Positions 25,401 through 34,458 are shown, numbered from the stretch's first letter. The stretch is 64,000 bases of DNA from Bradyrhizobium sp. WSM471 (GCF_000244915.1 NZ_CM001442.1:3162001-3226000); one strand, 5' to 3'. Notes: a model not told the origin generated them from the sequence alone. Translations and numbers: made by a program.

Positions 25401-25966
25401 TGCCGGTGATGCCGCGCGCCGAACAGGTGGTCGCGGACTACCAGACCATTCGCCTTTCGCTCAAAGGCCATCCGATGGAATTTTTGCGCGAGATGTTTAC
25501 GCGCGAGCGCATCGTTGCCTGCAAGGACATCAATCATGAGAACGAGCGGCGCCGCGTCCGCTGTGCCGGCGTCGTGCTGGTACGGCAGCGGCCGGGCAGC
25601 GCCAGCGGCGTCGTGTTCATGACACTGGAGGACGAAACCGGCATCGCCAATGTCGTGGTGTGGCCGAAGATCATGGAGCAGTACCGGAAGGAGGTGATGG
25701 GCGCGCGCCTCATCCTGGTCGAGGGCTACATCCAGAGCAGCCCCGAAAAGGTGACGCACCTCATTGCCCAGCGCATGATCGACCGCTCGCACGATCTGGT
25801 CGGCCTCGCCAACGACGCCCTCGGCCGCAAGCATCCGGTGCCGGCAGGCGCCACCGTGGTCGAACCGCTTAACGACGATCCCCGCGCTCACACCGATGCG
25901 CCCGCTCAAAAACTTCGCCACCCCCGCAACGTCCGCATCCTGCCGCCGTCGCGCGATTTCCATTGA
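22490..25966 (+). CDS. dnaE2: Error-prone DNA polymerase DnaE2, with a repeat-derived insert
   Basis: A 1158-residue C-family polymerase for SOS translesion synthesis. It has an N-terminal PHP domain (TTNFSFLRGGSDPRDYV, IADHNTLAG). The catalytic aspartates are in PDIDVDF near residues 386-392, and the finger region includes RGSAANSAVCYVLGIT. Tandem HhH is followed by a C-terminal OB fold (GVVFMTLEDETGIANVVVWP). I chose ATG 22490, overlapping the imuB stop; the listed frame upstream is spurious. Residues about 843-885 are coded by a palindromic repeat (25018-25144) that keeps the frame open, between FRQIDGFHW and the HhH region. The catalytic core is intact, so the enzyme is probably active. 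Confidence 0.95.
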   Translation: MNTPTYAEIGITTNFSFLRGGSDPRDYVHQASILGIPVIGIADHNTLAGVVRAYKELDNDEVLHKPKLLIGTRIVFIDGTPDILVYPRDRAAYGRLCQLLTRGKRGDDITRIAKGECHLTFADLLAFSEGQLLILTLPHRFDAAQAQDILARLKASRAEGVWLAASLVYRGDDRRRLAQLDDLAAKAKVPLLATNEVLYHHPARRPLQDVLTCIREKTTIEAVGRKLEANAERFLKTPREMARLFRDFPEAIAETMRFADKVTFSLDQLKYQYPDEPVPPGKTAQRHLEDLTWAGVDKYFDGEIDDKLRATLKKELALIAELKYAHYFLTVHDIVQYARSQNILCQGRGSAANSAVCYVLGITSVDPTKVDLLFERFISKERLEPPDIDVDFEHSRREEVMQYVYRRYGRHRAAIIATVIHYRPRSAIRDVGKALGLTEDVTAALADTVWGSWGKGLNDMQVRQAGLDPQNSMINLAVELATELIEFPRHLSQHVGGYVLTQDRLDTYVPIGNAAMDDRTFIEWDKDDVDALSMMKVDVLALGMLTCIRKCFDLIEQHKGERWMLASVPQDDSKVYDMLCDGESLGVFQVESRAQMNMLPRLKPRTFYDLVIEVAIVRPGPIQGDMVHPYLRRRNGLEKVNYPSPSPEHGDKDELYRVLHKTLGVPLFQEQAMRIAIEAAKFTPEEANGLRRAMATFRNVGTIGRFEDKMIGNMIARGYAPDFARNCFEQIKGFGSYGFPESHAASFAQLVYISSWLKHYHPDAFCCGLLNSQPMGFYAPAQIVSDARKNGVEVRDIDVSCSFAQNTLEEGSGKYCAVRLGFRQIDGFHWLDEDEERLKCLQSSFPIAQLRNVGAPLGASAESIGPRTPGGVDSGFDAHASSRNDKTKDWADRIVAARNRRPFTSLEDFARDTGLPKRALILLADADAFRSLGLDRREALWQVRRLPDDVPLPLFEVATAREQPDEHARPLPVMPRAEQVVADYQTIRLSLKGHPMEFLREMFTRERIVACKDINHENERRRVRCAGVVLVRQRPGSASGVVFMTLEDETGIANVVVWPKIMEQYRKEVMGARLILVEGYIQSSPEKVTHLIAQRMIDRSHDLVGLANDALGRKHPVPAGATVVEPLNDDPRAHTDAPAQKLRHPRNVRILPPSRDFH
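25018..25144 (+). repeat. Palindromic repeat inside dnaE2, read in frame
   Basis: Ends GTCATTCC (25018-25025) and GGAATGAC (25137-25144) are complementary. Inside are a perfect 18-base palindrome (ATTGCGCAATTGCGCAAT) and the pair GGAATCCA/TGGATTCC. This is the build of the dispersed palindromic elements found between genes elsewhere in the window, yet it lies inside an open coding frame without a stop. Confidence 0.8.
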
Positions 25967-25993
25967 GGGTGTGGGCCGCGCCGCTCTCGCACC

Positions 25994-26121
25994 GTCACCC
26001 TGAGGTGGCCGCTTCTTCGGCGGCCCTCGAAGGGCGACGGCCCGGCTGCCAGCTCGGCCATTCATCCTTCGAGGCTCTTCTTGCGATGCTTTGCATCGCA
26101 AGCTTCGCACCTCAGGATGAC
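25994..26121. repeat. Dispersed palindromic repeat, CCTGAGG/CCTCAGGATGAC family
   Basis: Bounded by GTCACCCTGAGG and CCTCAGGATGAC, with inner hairpins including CTTGCGATGC/GCATCGCAAG. It shares its ends and CTTCGAGGCTC with the copies at 47431-47490, 47828-47887 and 47936-47998. It lies between dnaE2 and the convergent SDR gene. Confidence 0.8.
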
Positions 26122-26147
26122 GGAAAGGCAGGGACGCGCATGCTCGC

Positions 26148-26918
26148 CTAAAAATTCACCCGGTTCGAGATCGCGCCGTCCACGACGAGATTGGAGCCCG
26201 TGGTGAACCCCGACACCGGGCTTGCCAGAAACACCGCCGCGCTCGCGATCTCCTGCGGCGTCGCCATGCGGCCGGTGGGGTTACGCTTCATCGCATCATT
26301 GTAGCGCTCGGGCATGTTCTGCTCGATCGTATTCCAGACGCCGCCCTTGAAGTAGACGGTGCCGGGCGAGACCACGTTGACCCGGATCTTCTTCTTCGCG
26401 TACTGCCGCGCCAGCCCCTTGGCCATGTGGATCAGTGCCGCCTTGATCGGGCCGTACGAGCTCGCCGTGTCCGCTTGCGCCGCGGAGATCGATGAGATGA
26501 TCACGAAGGCGGCGTCGCCGCCCTTGTCGCCGCTGGCCTCGAGGAACGGCCGCGCGGCGTCGAACGCATGCACGGCGCCGAGCAGGTCGAGCCGAAAATT
26601 TTGTTCCCACGATGCGGCGTCATGGCCCTGCGCCATCGCGCCCGCGTTGGAGAACAGCATGTCGATGCCGCCAAGCTCTTTTGCCGCGCTCTCGATCCAG
26701 GATTTCAGTGCCGCGCCGTCGGTGACATCGACGGGGCCGCCGGTCGCGCGGATCCCGCCGGCCTTCAACTCCGTAACGGTAGCGGCAACCTGATCGGCGT
26801 TGCGTGCACACACCGCGACATTGCTGCCTTCGCCGGCCAGCGTCGCCGCAATCGCCCGCCCGATGCCGCGCGTGCCGCCAAGCACGACGGCGTTCTTGCC
26901 CTTGAGACCGAGATCCAT
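26148..26918 (-). CDS. Short-chain dehydrogenase/reductase
   Basis: A 256-residue classical SDR, a soluble NAD(P)-dependent oxidoreductase. The cofactor motif is GGTRGIGRAIA (TGxxxGxG with Gly for Thr), followed by NAG at FSNAGAMAQG. The catalytic Ser is in IISSISA and the Tyr-Lys pair in SYGPIKAALI. The C-terminus ends with the usual GSNLVVDGAI. I chose ATG 26918 (MDLGLKGKNAVVLGG), since upstream codons run into the repeat at 26983-27104. The substrate is unknown; 3-oxoacyl-type or hydroxysteroid-like substrates are typical. Confidence 0.9.
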   Translation of the reverse strand: MDLGLKGKNAVVLGGTRGIGRAIAATLAGEGSNVAVCARNADQVAATVTELKAGGIRATGGPVDVTDGAALKSWIESAAKELGGIDMLFSNAGAMAQGHDAASWEQNFRLDLLGAVHAFDAARPFLEASGDKGGDAAFVIISSISAAQADTASSYGPIKAALIHMAKGLARQYAKKKIRVNVVSPGTVYFKGGVWNTIEQNMPERYNDAMKRNPTGRMATPQEIASAAVFLASPVSGFTTGSNLVVDGAISNRVNF

Positions 26919-26982
26919 TGTTGGTTTTCCTTTGTTGGTCGTGCGCACCGTTGGGACGAGTGAAGCGCAGTGTCTCCCCAAT

Positions 26983-27104
26983 GTCGTCCTGGCGAAAGCC
27001 AGGATCCATTACCACAGGCCGCAGTCGTTACGCGATGCTGTGGCCAGGGCATATCGCAACAACAATCGACCGGGACAATGGGTCCTGGCTTTCGCCAGGA
27101 CGAC
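26983..27104. repeat. Dispersed palindromic repeat, second copy of the 9364 family
   Basis: Arms 26983-27009 and 27078-27104 are inverted 27-base sequences matching those of 9364-9479 with one difference. The 68-base centre is different. It lies upstream of the SDR gene, in its promoter region. Confidence 0.85.
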
Positions 27105-27145
27105 ACTGAGCATGTGGTCGATCGCGCCGCTCACATCGACGGCCC

Positions 27146-27433
27146 TCATTCCGGTGCCGCCCCCACCGGTGGGCCGCCGGGCGGGCGGTGCAGGAATGTC
27201 AGCGAGACGTAGGCGCCGGCCCAGGAGCCGATCGCCGCGAAGGCCACATAGAAGGCGTTTTCGGTGTAGCTGATCACCGCATAGGAGGAGAGCATGTACC
27301 AGACCGCGCTCCAGTTCGCCGCGGGCACGCGCTTGCGCGCGATCACGGCCGAGGTGAACATGACATAGACCGCGTCGGTGGCCGCCGTTGCGATGAACAC
27401 GGCGCCTGCGGTGAGGGGGTCGATGGCGGCCAT
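27146..27433 (-). CDS. Small inner-membrane protein of unknown function
   Basis: A 95-residue protein with about three hydrophobic segments (LTAGAVFIATAATDAVYVMF, NWSAVWYMLSSYAVISY, AFYVAFAAIGSWAGAYVSL) and a short Pro/Gly-rich tail. I chose ATG 27433 (MAAIDPLTAG) because the open frame upstream is only the shadow of the CoA-transferase gene. No family name comes to mind. It is divergent from the CoA-transferase gene 54 bases away, so the two share a promoter region. Confidence 0.72.
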   Translation of the reverse strand: MAAIDPLTAGAVFIATAATDAVYVMFTSAVIARKRVPAANWSAVWYMLSSYAVISYTENAFYVAFAAIGSWAGAYVSLTFLHRPPGGPPVGAAPE

Positions 27434-27487
27434 TGCATGTCCTTGTGTGCTAATGCGATGGTCGCAAACTAAAGGGAGAGAAGGGTC

Positions 27488-28900
27488 ATGCAAAGCCCCG
27501 CCGAAATTCTCAGTGGCATCTGGACCGCCGCCGGCGGTGACGCCGCCGCGCTTGCACGCGTGCGGCTGACGGGCGAGGAGCCGCAAATCCCGTCTTCGTT
27601 CCGCGTCGCAATTGCCGGCCAGACGACGATCGCCGCCGCCGGCCTTGCCGCCGCCGAAATCTGGAGATTGCGCAGCGGCGAGGCGCAGGACGTTAGCGTC
27701 GACCTGCGCCATGCCGTCGCCGAATGCCGCTCCGAGCGCTACTTGCGCGTCGACGACAAGCCGCCGCCGCCCGCCTGGGACGCCATCGCCGGCGTCTACA
27801 GAACCGGCGACAACCGCTTCGTCCGCTGCCACACCAATTTTCCACATCATCGCGACGCCGTCTGCAAGGTCCTCGGCTGCGAACCCGCACGCGAGAAGGT
27901 GCAGGCCGTATTGATGCAATGGAAGGGCGAGGATTTCGAGACTGCGGCTTACGCCGCGGGCGGCGTCGTTGCCTTGATGCGCTCCTACGACGAATGGTCG
28001 GCGCTGCCGCAGGCCCGCGCGCTCGCCGAATTGCCGCTGGTCTCGATCGAGAAGATCGGCGAGGCCCCGCCAAAGCCGTGGCCGCAACGACCGCCAAAAG
28101 GCGATCGCCCGCTCGCGGGCCTGCGCGTGCTCGATCTCTCTCGCGTCATCGCGGGCCCCGTCGCCGGCCGCACGCTCGCTGCGCACGGCGCCGATGTGCT
28201 GCTCGTGTCAGGCCCCGCGCTGCCGGCCATTCCGTGGCTGACCGTCGACACCGGCCGCGGCAAGCTCACCACCTTCATCGAGTTGAAGAGTGAGGCCGGC
28301 AGAGCGCAGATGCGCGCGCTGTTGAAGGACGCCGACATCTTCTCGCAAGGCTATCGCCCGCGCGCGCTCGCCGCTCTCGGCTTTACGCCGGAGGACGCGG
28401 CGACAATCAATCCCGGCATCGTCTACGTGACGTTGTCGGCCTATGGCCATGCCGGTCCCTGGGCGGAACGGCGCGGCTTCGATTCGCTGGTGCAGACCAC
28501 GACCGGCTTCAACCATGCCGAGGGACAGGCTGCTGGCATCGATGGGCCAAAGGAATTGCCGGCGCAGATGCTCGACCACGCCACCGGCTATCTGATGGCG
28601 TTCGGCGCGATGATGGCCAAGGCCTGCCAGGCCCGCGAAGGCGGCAGCTGGCACGTGCGCGTGTCGCTGGCGCAGACCGGGCGCTGGCTGTGGAATCTCG
28701 GACGGCTCGAAAATGGCCTGAACACCCCGGACATTACGGGCGAGGCCGTACATGCTGCATTCATCGAGAGCATGCCATCTGGCTTCGGCACGTTGAAGGC
28801 GGTGCGCCATTCAGCACTGCTGTCGAAGACGCCGGCGCAATGGAGCCGTCCGGCGATGCCGCTCGGCAGTCATCCGGCAGAGTGGCCCGTGACAAGCTGA
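27488..28900 (+). CDS. Class III (CaiB/BaiF) CoA-transferase
   Basis: A 470-residue protein of the formyl-CoA transferase family, moving CoA between carboxylic acids. The conserved core starts at LAGLRVLDLSRVIAGPVAGRTLAAHGADV (near residue 210), and RGFDSLVQTTTG carries the catalytic Asp region. About 200 residues precede this core and look like a degenerate copy of the same fold, so this is a long, single-chain member. GAGAGAAGG-type purine-rich sequence before ATG 27488 serves as ribosome site. Its substrate is unknown, and nothing near it identifies a pathway. Confidence 0.88.
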   Translation: MQSPAEILSGIWTAAGGDAAALARVRLTGEEPQIPSSFRVAIAGQTTIAAAGLAAAEIWRLRSGEAQDVSVDLRHAVAECRSERYLRVDDKPPPPAWDAIAGVYRTGDNRFVRCHTNFPHHRDAVCKVLGCEPAREKVQAVLMQWKGEDFETAAYAAGGVVALMRSYDEWSALPQARALAELPLVSIEKIGEAPPKPWPQRPPKGDRPLAGLRVLDLSRVIAGPVAGRTLAAHGADVLLVSGPALPAIPWLTVDTGRGKLTTFIELKSEAGRAQMRALLKDADIFSQGYRPRALAALGFTPEDAATINPGIVYVTLSAYGHAGPWAERRGFDSLVQTTTGFNHAEGQAAGIDGPKELPAQMLDHATGYLMAFGAMMAKACQAREGGSWHVRVSLAQTGRWLWNLGRLENGLNTPDITGEAVHAAFIESMPSGFGTLKAVRHSALLSKTPAQWSRPAMPLGSHPAEWPVTS

Positions 28901-29045
28901 CGTGAAGCTGACGTGTCGCAAATTTTTAACGCAAACCGAAAGGCGCCCCGCGTTTTTTAGGTTGTTTGAAATCACAATTCGGCACTATTAGCGCGACCGA
29001 TGACGCCGGCATCCGCCAATATCATCGCAGACATGACCGGGCCTC

Positions 29046-30290
29046 ATGGTAGTCGAAAATACCAAGCGATTGCAGGTGCTTACAAAACAACGGGTGATTA
29101 CATCCGTAGTTTTACTAGCTCTTGCCGGTGCCGGGGCCTACGGCTTCCTCCATGCGGGAGCCAAGGAGAAGAGCCACTCCGAGATCTCCAGCCAGTCGCG
29201 CAGAAATGCGCAGAACTTCACGCCGACGCCGTCGGAATGGGCGACGCTGACGATCGAGCCGGTCAAGGCCAAGACCTTCCGTGCCGAGTATGTCACCGAG
29301 GGCAAGGTCGCAGTCGACGAGGACCGTTCGACGCCGGTGTTTTCGCCCTATGCGGGGCGAGTGACCAAGCTGCTCGCCAAGCCCGGCGAGGTGCTGAAGC
29401 AAGGCCAACCGCTGTTCACAATCGAGGCCGCCGACACCGTGCAGGCCCAGAACGATTTCATTGCAGCGATGAGCTCGCAGAATAAGGCGAAGTCGGCGAT
29501 CGATCTTGCCGATATCCAGTTCAAGCGTGCCAAGGACCTCTACGAGGGCCATGCCATCCCCCTGAAGGACTATCAGCAGGCGGAAGCGACCCAGGTTCAG
29601 GCGCAGAACGACATGCGCTCCTCGGCGACGGCGCTGGAAGCCGCGCGCAACAAGCTGCGTATCCTCGGCTTCACGGATCAGACCATCAAGGCGTTCCAGG
29701 ACAAGGGCGTCATCAACCCGGAAGTCACGATCTATTCGCCGATCGCGGGCACGGTCGTGCAGCGTAAGATCGGCCCCGGCCAGTACGTCAATTCCGGCGC
29801 CAGCGATCCGGTCTTCGTGGTCGGCGACCTCTCCTCGGTCTGGCTCACCGCCTTCGTGCGCGAGAGCGATGCGGCTGCCGTGTGCGTCGGGCAGGACATC
29901 ACCGTCAACGTGATGGCGCTGCCGGGCCGTCCCTTGACCGCCAAGGTCAACTACGTCGCCGCCGCGATCGATCCGAACACCCGTCGCCTGCTGGTCCGCG
30001 CCACCATCGACAACAAGGACGGTCTGCTGAAGCCGGAGATGTTCGCCAACGTCACAATCTATTCGTCCGGCGACCGCGCCGCGCCGGCGGTACCGAAGCA
30101 GGCCTTGATCTACGAAGCCGACAAGGTCCGACTTTGGGTCGCACGCGACGACAAGTCGGTCGAGCTGCGCGAGATCAAGATCGGTCTCATCAATGGCAAC
30201 CTCGTCGAGGTCACCAGCAATCTCAAGCCCGGCGAGCAGGTGGTCACCAAAGGCAGCCTGTTCATCGACCGCGCGGCGTCCGGCAGCTGA
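29046..30290 (+). CDS. RND efflux periplasmic adaptor (CzcB/CusB-like)
   Basis: A 414-residue membrane-fusion protein with an N-terminal anchor or signal segment (VITSVVLLALAGAGAYGFL). A barrel-sandwich/lipoyl domain (FSPYAGRVTKLLAKPGEVLKQGQPLF) comes next, then an alpha-hairpin (residues about 130-210), the second lipoyl half (VTIYSPIAGTVVQRKIGPGQYV) and a beta-barrel with C-terminal domain. It links an inner-membrane RND pump to an outer-membrane channel. The pump gene follows after 35 bases. Heavy-metal adaptors are the closest type because the pump is of the CzcA class, but no His-rich metal site is seen. Confidence 0.9.
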   Translation: MVVENTKRLQVLTKQRVITSVVLLALAGAGAYGFLHAGAKEKSHSEISSQSRRNAQNFTPTPSEWATLTIEPVKAKTFRAEYVTEGKVAVDEDRSTPVFSPYAGRVTKLLAKPGEVLKQGQPLFTIEAADTVQAQNDFIAAMSSQNKAKSAIDLADIQFKRAKDLYEGHAIPLKDYQQAEATQVQAQNDMRSSATALEAARNKLRILGFTDQTIKAFQDKGVINPEVTIYSPIAGTVVQRKIGPGQYVNSGASDPVFVVGDLSSVWLTAFVRESDAAAVCVGQDITVNVMALPGRPLTAKVNYVAAAIDPNTRRLLVRATIDNKDGLLKPEMFANVTIYSSGDRAAPAVPKQALIYEADKVRLWVARDDKSVELREIKIGLINGNLVEVTSNLKPGEQVVTKGSLFIDRAASGS

Positions 30291-30325
30291 TCGACGGGCC
30301 GGAAAAAGACAAGCTGAAGACCTGA

Positions 30326-33300
30326 ATGGATCGCCTCGTCGCCCTTGCCGTCAACCGGCGCTTCCTGATGGTCGGGATGTTCGTCGCCGTGCTCATCGGC
30401 GGCCTGATCGCGTTCAACCAGCTCAACATCGAGGCTTATCCCGATCCGACCCCGCCGATGGTCGACATCGTGACGCAGAGTCCGGGCCTGTCGGCGGAGG
30501 AGATCGAGCGCTACATCACGATTCCGATCGAGACCCAGGTCGCAGGTCTGAAGAACCTCACGACCATTCGCACCATCTCGCTCTACGGCCTCTCCGACGT
30601 CAAACTGCAGTTCTCCTTCGCTTACACCTATGACGAGGCGTTGCAGCAGGTCTTGAACCGCCTGGCGCAGCTCGCGCCACTGCCCGGCAACGTGCAGCCG
30701 CAGATCTCGCCGCTCAGTCCAATTGGCGAAATCTTCCGCTACCGTCTCGTCGGCCCGCCGAATTACAGCGTGCTCGACCTCAAGACCATCCAGGACTGGA
30801 TTCTCCAGCGGCGCTTCCGTGCCGTGCCCGGCGTAATCGACGTCACCGGGTGGGGCGGCAAGAGCAAGACCTACGAGCTCCAGGTCGACTTCAACAAGCT
30901 GGTCGCCAACGGCCTGACGCTGCCGCAATTGCTTCAGGCGGTCGGCAATTCCAACGTCAATGTCGGCGGCAACACCGTCAATATCGGTCAGCAATCGGCC
31001 GTGGTGCGCGGCGTCGGCCTGATCCGCTCGATCGACGACCTCGCCAACACCATGGTCTCGCAGACCAACGGCAATCCGGTGCTGGTCAAGGACGTCGCCA
31101 CCGTCACCGTCGGCCAGAAGCCACGTCTCGGCATTGCCGGCCTCGACGAGGCCGACGACATCGTGCAAGGCATCGTCCTGATGCGTCGTGGCGAGCAGAG
31201 CTCGCCGACCATCAAGCGCGTGCACCAGCTCGTTCAAACCATCAACGACTCCAGCATCCTGCCGCCCGGCGTGCGTATCGAGCGCATCTACGACCGTGGC
31301 GACCTGATCGACCTCACGACCCACACCGTGCTGCACAACATGGTGATCGGCATTCTGCTGATCGTGCTGCTGCAGTGGATCTTCCTCGGCGATCTCCGCA
31401 GCGCGCTGATCGTCGGCGCCACCATTCCGTTCGCGCTGTTCTTCGCGGTGATCATCCTGGTGCTGCGTGGGGAATCGGCGAACCTGCTGTCGGTCGGCGC
31501 GATCGATTTCGGCCTGATCGTCGATGCCACCGTCATCATGGTCGAGGCAATCTTCCGGCGCCTGACCCAGACGACGCCGATGTCGGAATCCGAACAGATG
31601 TCGTCCGAGACGCTGTTCGGCATGAAAAGCCACGCCATCCTCAGCGCGGCGGCCGATGTCTCACGTTCGATCTTCTTCGCCGCGGCGATCATCATCGCGG
31701 CCTTCCTGCCGCTGTTCACGCTCTCCGGCGTCGAGGGCAACATCTTCGGGCCGATGGCGCGCACCTATGCCTACGCGCTGGCCGGCGGTCTGCTTGCGAC
31801 CTTCACCGTCACTCCGGCGCTGTCCTCGATCATCCTGCCCGCGCACGTCAGGGAGACCGAGACCAGGGTGATGCTGATCCTGCATCGGATCTACATGCCG
31901 GTGCTGCATTGGGCGGTCGCCAACCGCGGCATCATGCTCGGTGGCGCGTTCGGCCTCGTGCTGATGACGGTTGCGCTCAGCCGGTTGCTTGGCCTCGAAT
32001 TCCTGCCGAAGCTGGAGGAGGGCAATCTCTGGATCCGCGCCACGCTGCCGCCGACCATCTCGCTCCAGGAAGGCAACTCCTACGTCAACGAGATGCGCAA
32101 GGTGATCCGCGCGCGGCCTGAAGTGGAATCCGTGGTGTCGCAGCACGGCCGCCCCGATGACGGCACCGACGCCGCCGGCTTCTTCAACGCCGAGTTCTTC
32201 GCGCCGCTCAAGCCCGCGAGCCAATGGCCCGGCACCCGCGACAAGGAAGAGCTGACCGCGCAGCTGCTCAAGCAGCTCGACGATCGCTTCCCCGGCGTCG
32301 AGTTCAACTTCTCGCAATATCTCCAGGACAACGTCTCCGAAGCCGTCTCCGGCGTGAAGGGCGAGAACTCGATCAAGCTGTTCGGCAGCGATCTCCAGGC
32401 GCTGACCGACACCGCCAACAAGATCAAGTCGGTGCTGGCAACCGTGCAGGGCGTCACCGACCTTGCCGTGTTCACCTCACTGGGGCAGCCGACCATCCAG
32501 ATCGACATCAACCGTGCCAAGGCCGCGCGCTATGGCCTTGCGCCGGGCGACATCAACGCTACCATCAAGGTCGCGATCGGCGGCGACACCGCCGGCGACA
32601 TCTACGAGGCCGGAAGCGACCGCCACTTCCCGATCATCGTTCGTCTTGCGCCGGAATTCCGCAGGAGCGCAGAGGCGATCCAGAATTTGCGGATCGGCGC
32701 GCCCGGACCGAACGGCACCGTCACGCAGATCCCCCTGAGCGAGGTCGCCACCATCAGCCTGGTCTCGGGTGCCGCCTACATTTATCGCGAGCAGCAGGAG
32801 CGCTATCTCCCGATCAAGTTCTCGGTACGTGAACGCGACCTCGGCAGCGCCATCCGCGAGGCGCAGCAGAAGATCGCCGATCAAGTGCAGCTGCCGCCCG
32901 GCGCGCACATGGACTGGGTCGGCGAATTCGGCAATCTCCAGGACGCGATCCGGCGATTGTCGATCGTGGTGCCGATCTCGCTCGCGCTGATCGGCGTCCT
33001 GCTCTGGTTCAATTTCGGCTCGATGACCGACACGCTGCTCGCCATGAGCGTGATCCCGATGGCGATCTTCGGCGGCGTGCTCGGTCTCTTGATCACCGGC
33101 ACCGCCTTCAGTGTCTCGGCGGCGATCGGCTTCATCGCGCTGTTCGGTATCGCCGTGATGGACGGCATCATCATCCTGTCGCAGTTCAACCAGCTCATCG
33201 AAGAGGGCATGGACCGCATGAGCGCGGTGATACGCACCGGCGAATTGCAGCTTCGGCCGGTGCTGATGACCTGCGTCGTCGCCGGCATCGGCCTGTTGCC

Positions 33301-33442
33301 GGCCGCGCTGTCGGAAGGCATCGGCTCGCAGGTGCAGAAGCCCCTCGCGGTGGTCGTGGTGACTGGCATGATGCTGGCGCCGGTCGTGATCCTGGTGACG
33401 CTGCCGGTGCTGATCTCCTTCTTCTCCCGCCGCGCACGCTGA
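30326..33442 (+). CDS. Heavy-metal-class RND efflux pump (CzcA-like)
   Basis: A 1038-residue inner-membrane proton antiporter with twelve expected membrane helices and two large periplasmic loops. The helix-4 motif AIDFGLIVDATVIMVEA has the Asp, Asp and Glu typical of the HME-RND class, which separates it from drug-exporting HAE-RND pumps. NIEAYPDPTPPMVDIVT at the N-terminus and SFFSRRAR at the end are also typical. It follows its adaptor gene. No outer-membrane channel gene is next to it; the TolC gene at 35796-37226 is the nearest. The substrate (metal ion or small organic) is not certain. Confidence 0.92.
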   Translation: MDRLVALAVNRRFLMVGMFVAVLIGGLIAFNQLNIEAYPDPTPPMVDIVTQSPGLSAEEIERYITIPIETQVAGLKNLTTIRTISLYGLSDVKLQFSFAYTYDEALQQVLNRLAQLAPLPGNVQPQISPLSPIGEIFRYRLVGPPNYSVLDLKTIQDWILQRRFRAVPGVIDVTGWGGKSKTYELQVDFNKLVANGLTLPQLLQAVGNSNVNVGGNTVNIGQQSAVVRGVGLIRSIDDLANTMVSQTNGNPVLVKDVATVTVGQKPRLGIAGLDEADDIVQGIVLMRRGEQSSPTIKRVHQLVQTINDSSILPPGVRIERIYDRGDLIDLTTHTVLHNMVIGILLIVLLQWIFLGDLRSALIVGATIPFALFFAVIILVLRGESANLLSVGAIDFGLIVDATVIMVEAIFRRLTQTTPMSESEQMSSETLFGMKSHAILSAAADVSRSIFFAAAIIIAAFLPLFTLSGVEGNIFGPMARTYAYALAGGLLATFTVTPALSSIILPAHVRETETRVMLILHRIYMPVLHWAVANRGIMLGGAFGLVLMTVALSRLLGLEFLPKLEEGNLWIRATLPPTISLQEGNSYVNEMRKVIRARPEVESVVSQHGRPDDGTDAAGFFNAEFFAPLKPASQWPGTRDKEELTAQLLKQLDDRFPGVEFNFSQYLQDNVSEAVSGVKGENSIKLFGSDLQALTDTANKIKSVLATVQGVTDLAVFTSLGQPTIQIDINRAKAARYGLAPGDINATIKVAIGGDTAGDIYEAGSDRHFPIIVRLAPEFRRSAEAIQNLRIGAPGPNGTVTQIPLSEVATISLVSGAAYIYREQQERYLPIKFSVRERDLGSAIREAQQKIADQVQLPPGAHMDWVGEFGNLQDAIRRLSIVVPISLALIGVLLWFNFGSMTDTLLAMSVIPMAIFGGVLGLLITGTAFSVSAAIGFIALFGIAVMDGIIILSQFNQLIEEGMDRMSAVIRTGELQLRPVLMTCVVAGIGLLPAALSEGIGSQVQKPLAVVVVTGMMLAPVVILVTLPVLISFFSRRAR

Positions 33443-33444
33443 CG

Positions 33445-34407
33445 TCAAAACCCGTAGAGTTGCGCCGGGTTATCGACCAGGATCTTCTTGCGTACATCCG
33501 CATCCGGCGCCCACACCGGAAGCTGGTTGAGCAGGCGGCCGTCGTCGATCTGGTAAAGCGGCGCGATGTCGGTGGCTTTGCGTCCCTCGACACGGCTCGA
33601 ATCCGGATGCGGCCAATCAGTCCCCCAGACGATGCGGTCCGCATTCGCCGCGATCAGTGCGCGCGCATAGGGCGCCATGTCCTGATAGTCGGGCGCCAGC
33701 TTCGAGGAGCGATAGGCGCCGGAAATCTTAACATAGGCCTTGCCGGATTTCACCAGCGCGACCAGGTCGGCAAATCCCGGCTGCTCCAGCCCAAGCGAGG
33801 CCTCGAGGCCGCCGAAATGGTCGAATACGACGGGGACCGGCGCCGTCTCGACGAGGTCCTTGATCGCGGAGATCATGGGAAGCGTGGTGTAGAGCTGCAC
33901 GTGCCAGCCGCGCGCCTTCATGCGCTCGACTGCGGCGGTGAAGCGCGGCCGGCCGACATTGGGGTCGTTGACGCCGCCGGTCGCGAGATTGAGGCGGACA
34001 CCGCGAAAGCCGTCTGTTTGCATCGTGTCGAGCTGGGCGTCGGTCGTTTTGTCGTCGATCACGGCGACCCCGCGCGCGGCCGCGCCACGCGCCTTCATGC
34101 CGAACAGCGTCGAGGAATTATCGGTGCCGTAGACACTCGGTGTCACGATCACCACGCGCTCGATATGCAGTGCCTTGTGCAACGCGGCCATTTCTTCGGG
34201 GCTCGCCGGCTCCGGCGTGTAGACGCGGCCGGCAAAAAACGGAAACTTCTCGACATCGCCATGGATGTGGGTGTGACAGTCGCAGGCATGGGCAGGGACG
34301 TCGAAATTGACCGGCGTGGCGGGCTGCGCGGCACGTGCGTGGGCTTTGTTGGACATGGCAACTCCGGCGGCAAGGGAGGCAAGCAGGACGCTGCGTCGGC
34401 TGAGCAT
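33445..34407 (-). CDS. Exported amidohydrolase-2 family metal-dependent hydrolase
   Basis: A 320-residue TIM-barrel hydrolase of the amidohydrolase_2 group (LigI/ACMSD relatives). An N-terminal SRRSVLLASLAAGVAM suggests Tat export. Metal and active-site motifs include DCHTHIHG, VVFDHFGG and WGTDWPHP. Relatives hydrolyse lactones such as 2-pyrone-4,6-dicarboxylate or decarboxylate aromatic acids. The gene converges on the RND pump gene, with two bases between their stops. The substrate is unknown. Confidence 0.87.
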   Translation of the reverse strand: MLSRRSVLLASLAAGVAMSNKAHARAAQPATPVNFDVPAHACDCHTHIHGDVEKFPFFAGRVYTPEPASPEEMAALHKALHIERVVIVTPSVYGTDNSSTLFGMKARGAAARGVAVIDDKTTDAQLDTMQTDGFRGVRLNLATGGVNDPNVGRPRFTAAVERMKARGWHVQLYTTLPMISAIKDLVETAPVPVVFDHFGGLEASLGLEQPGFADLVALVKSGKAYVKISGAYRSSKLAPDYQDMAPYARALIAANADRIVWGTDWPHPDSSRVEGRKATDIAPLYQIDDGRLLNQLPVWAPDADVRKKILVDNPAQLYGF

Positions 34408-34458
34408 GGTTTCTCTCCCTGTTTTGTTATTTGGCAGTGGCGTCGCGACAGTATCACA

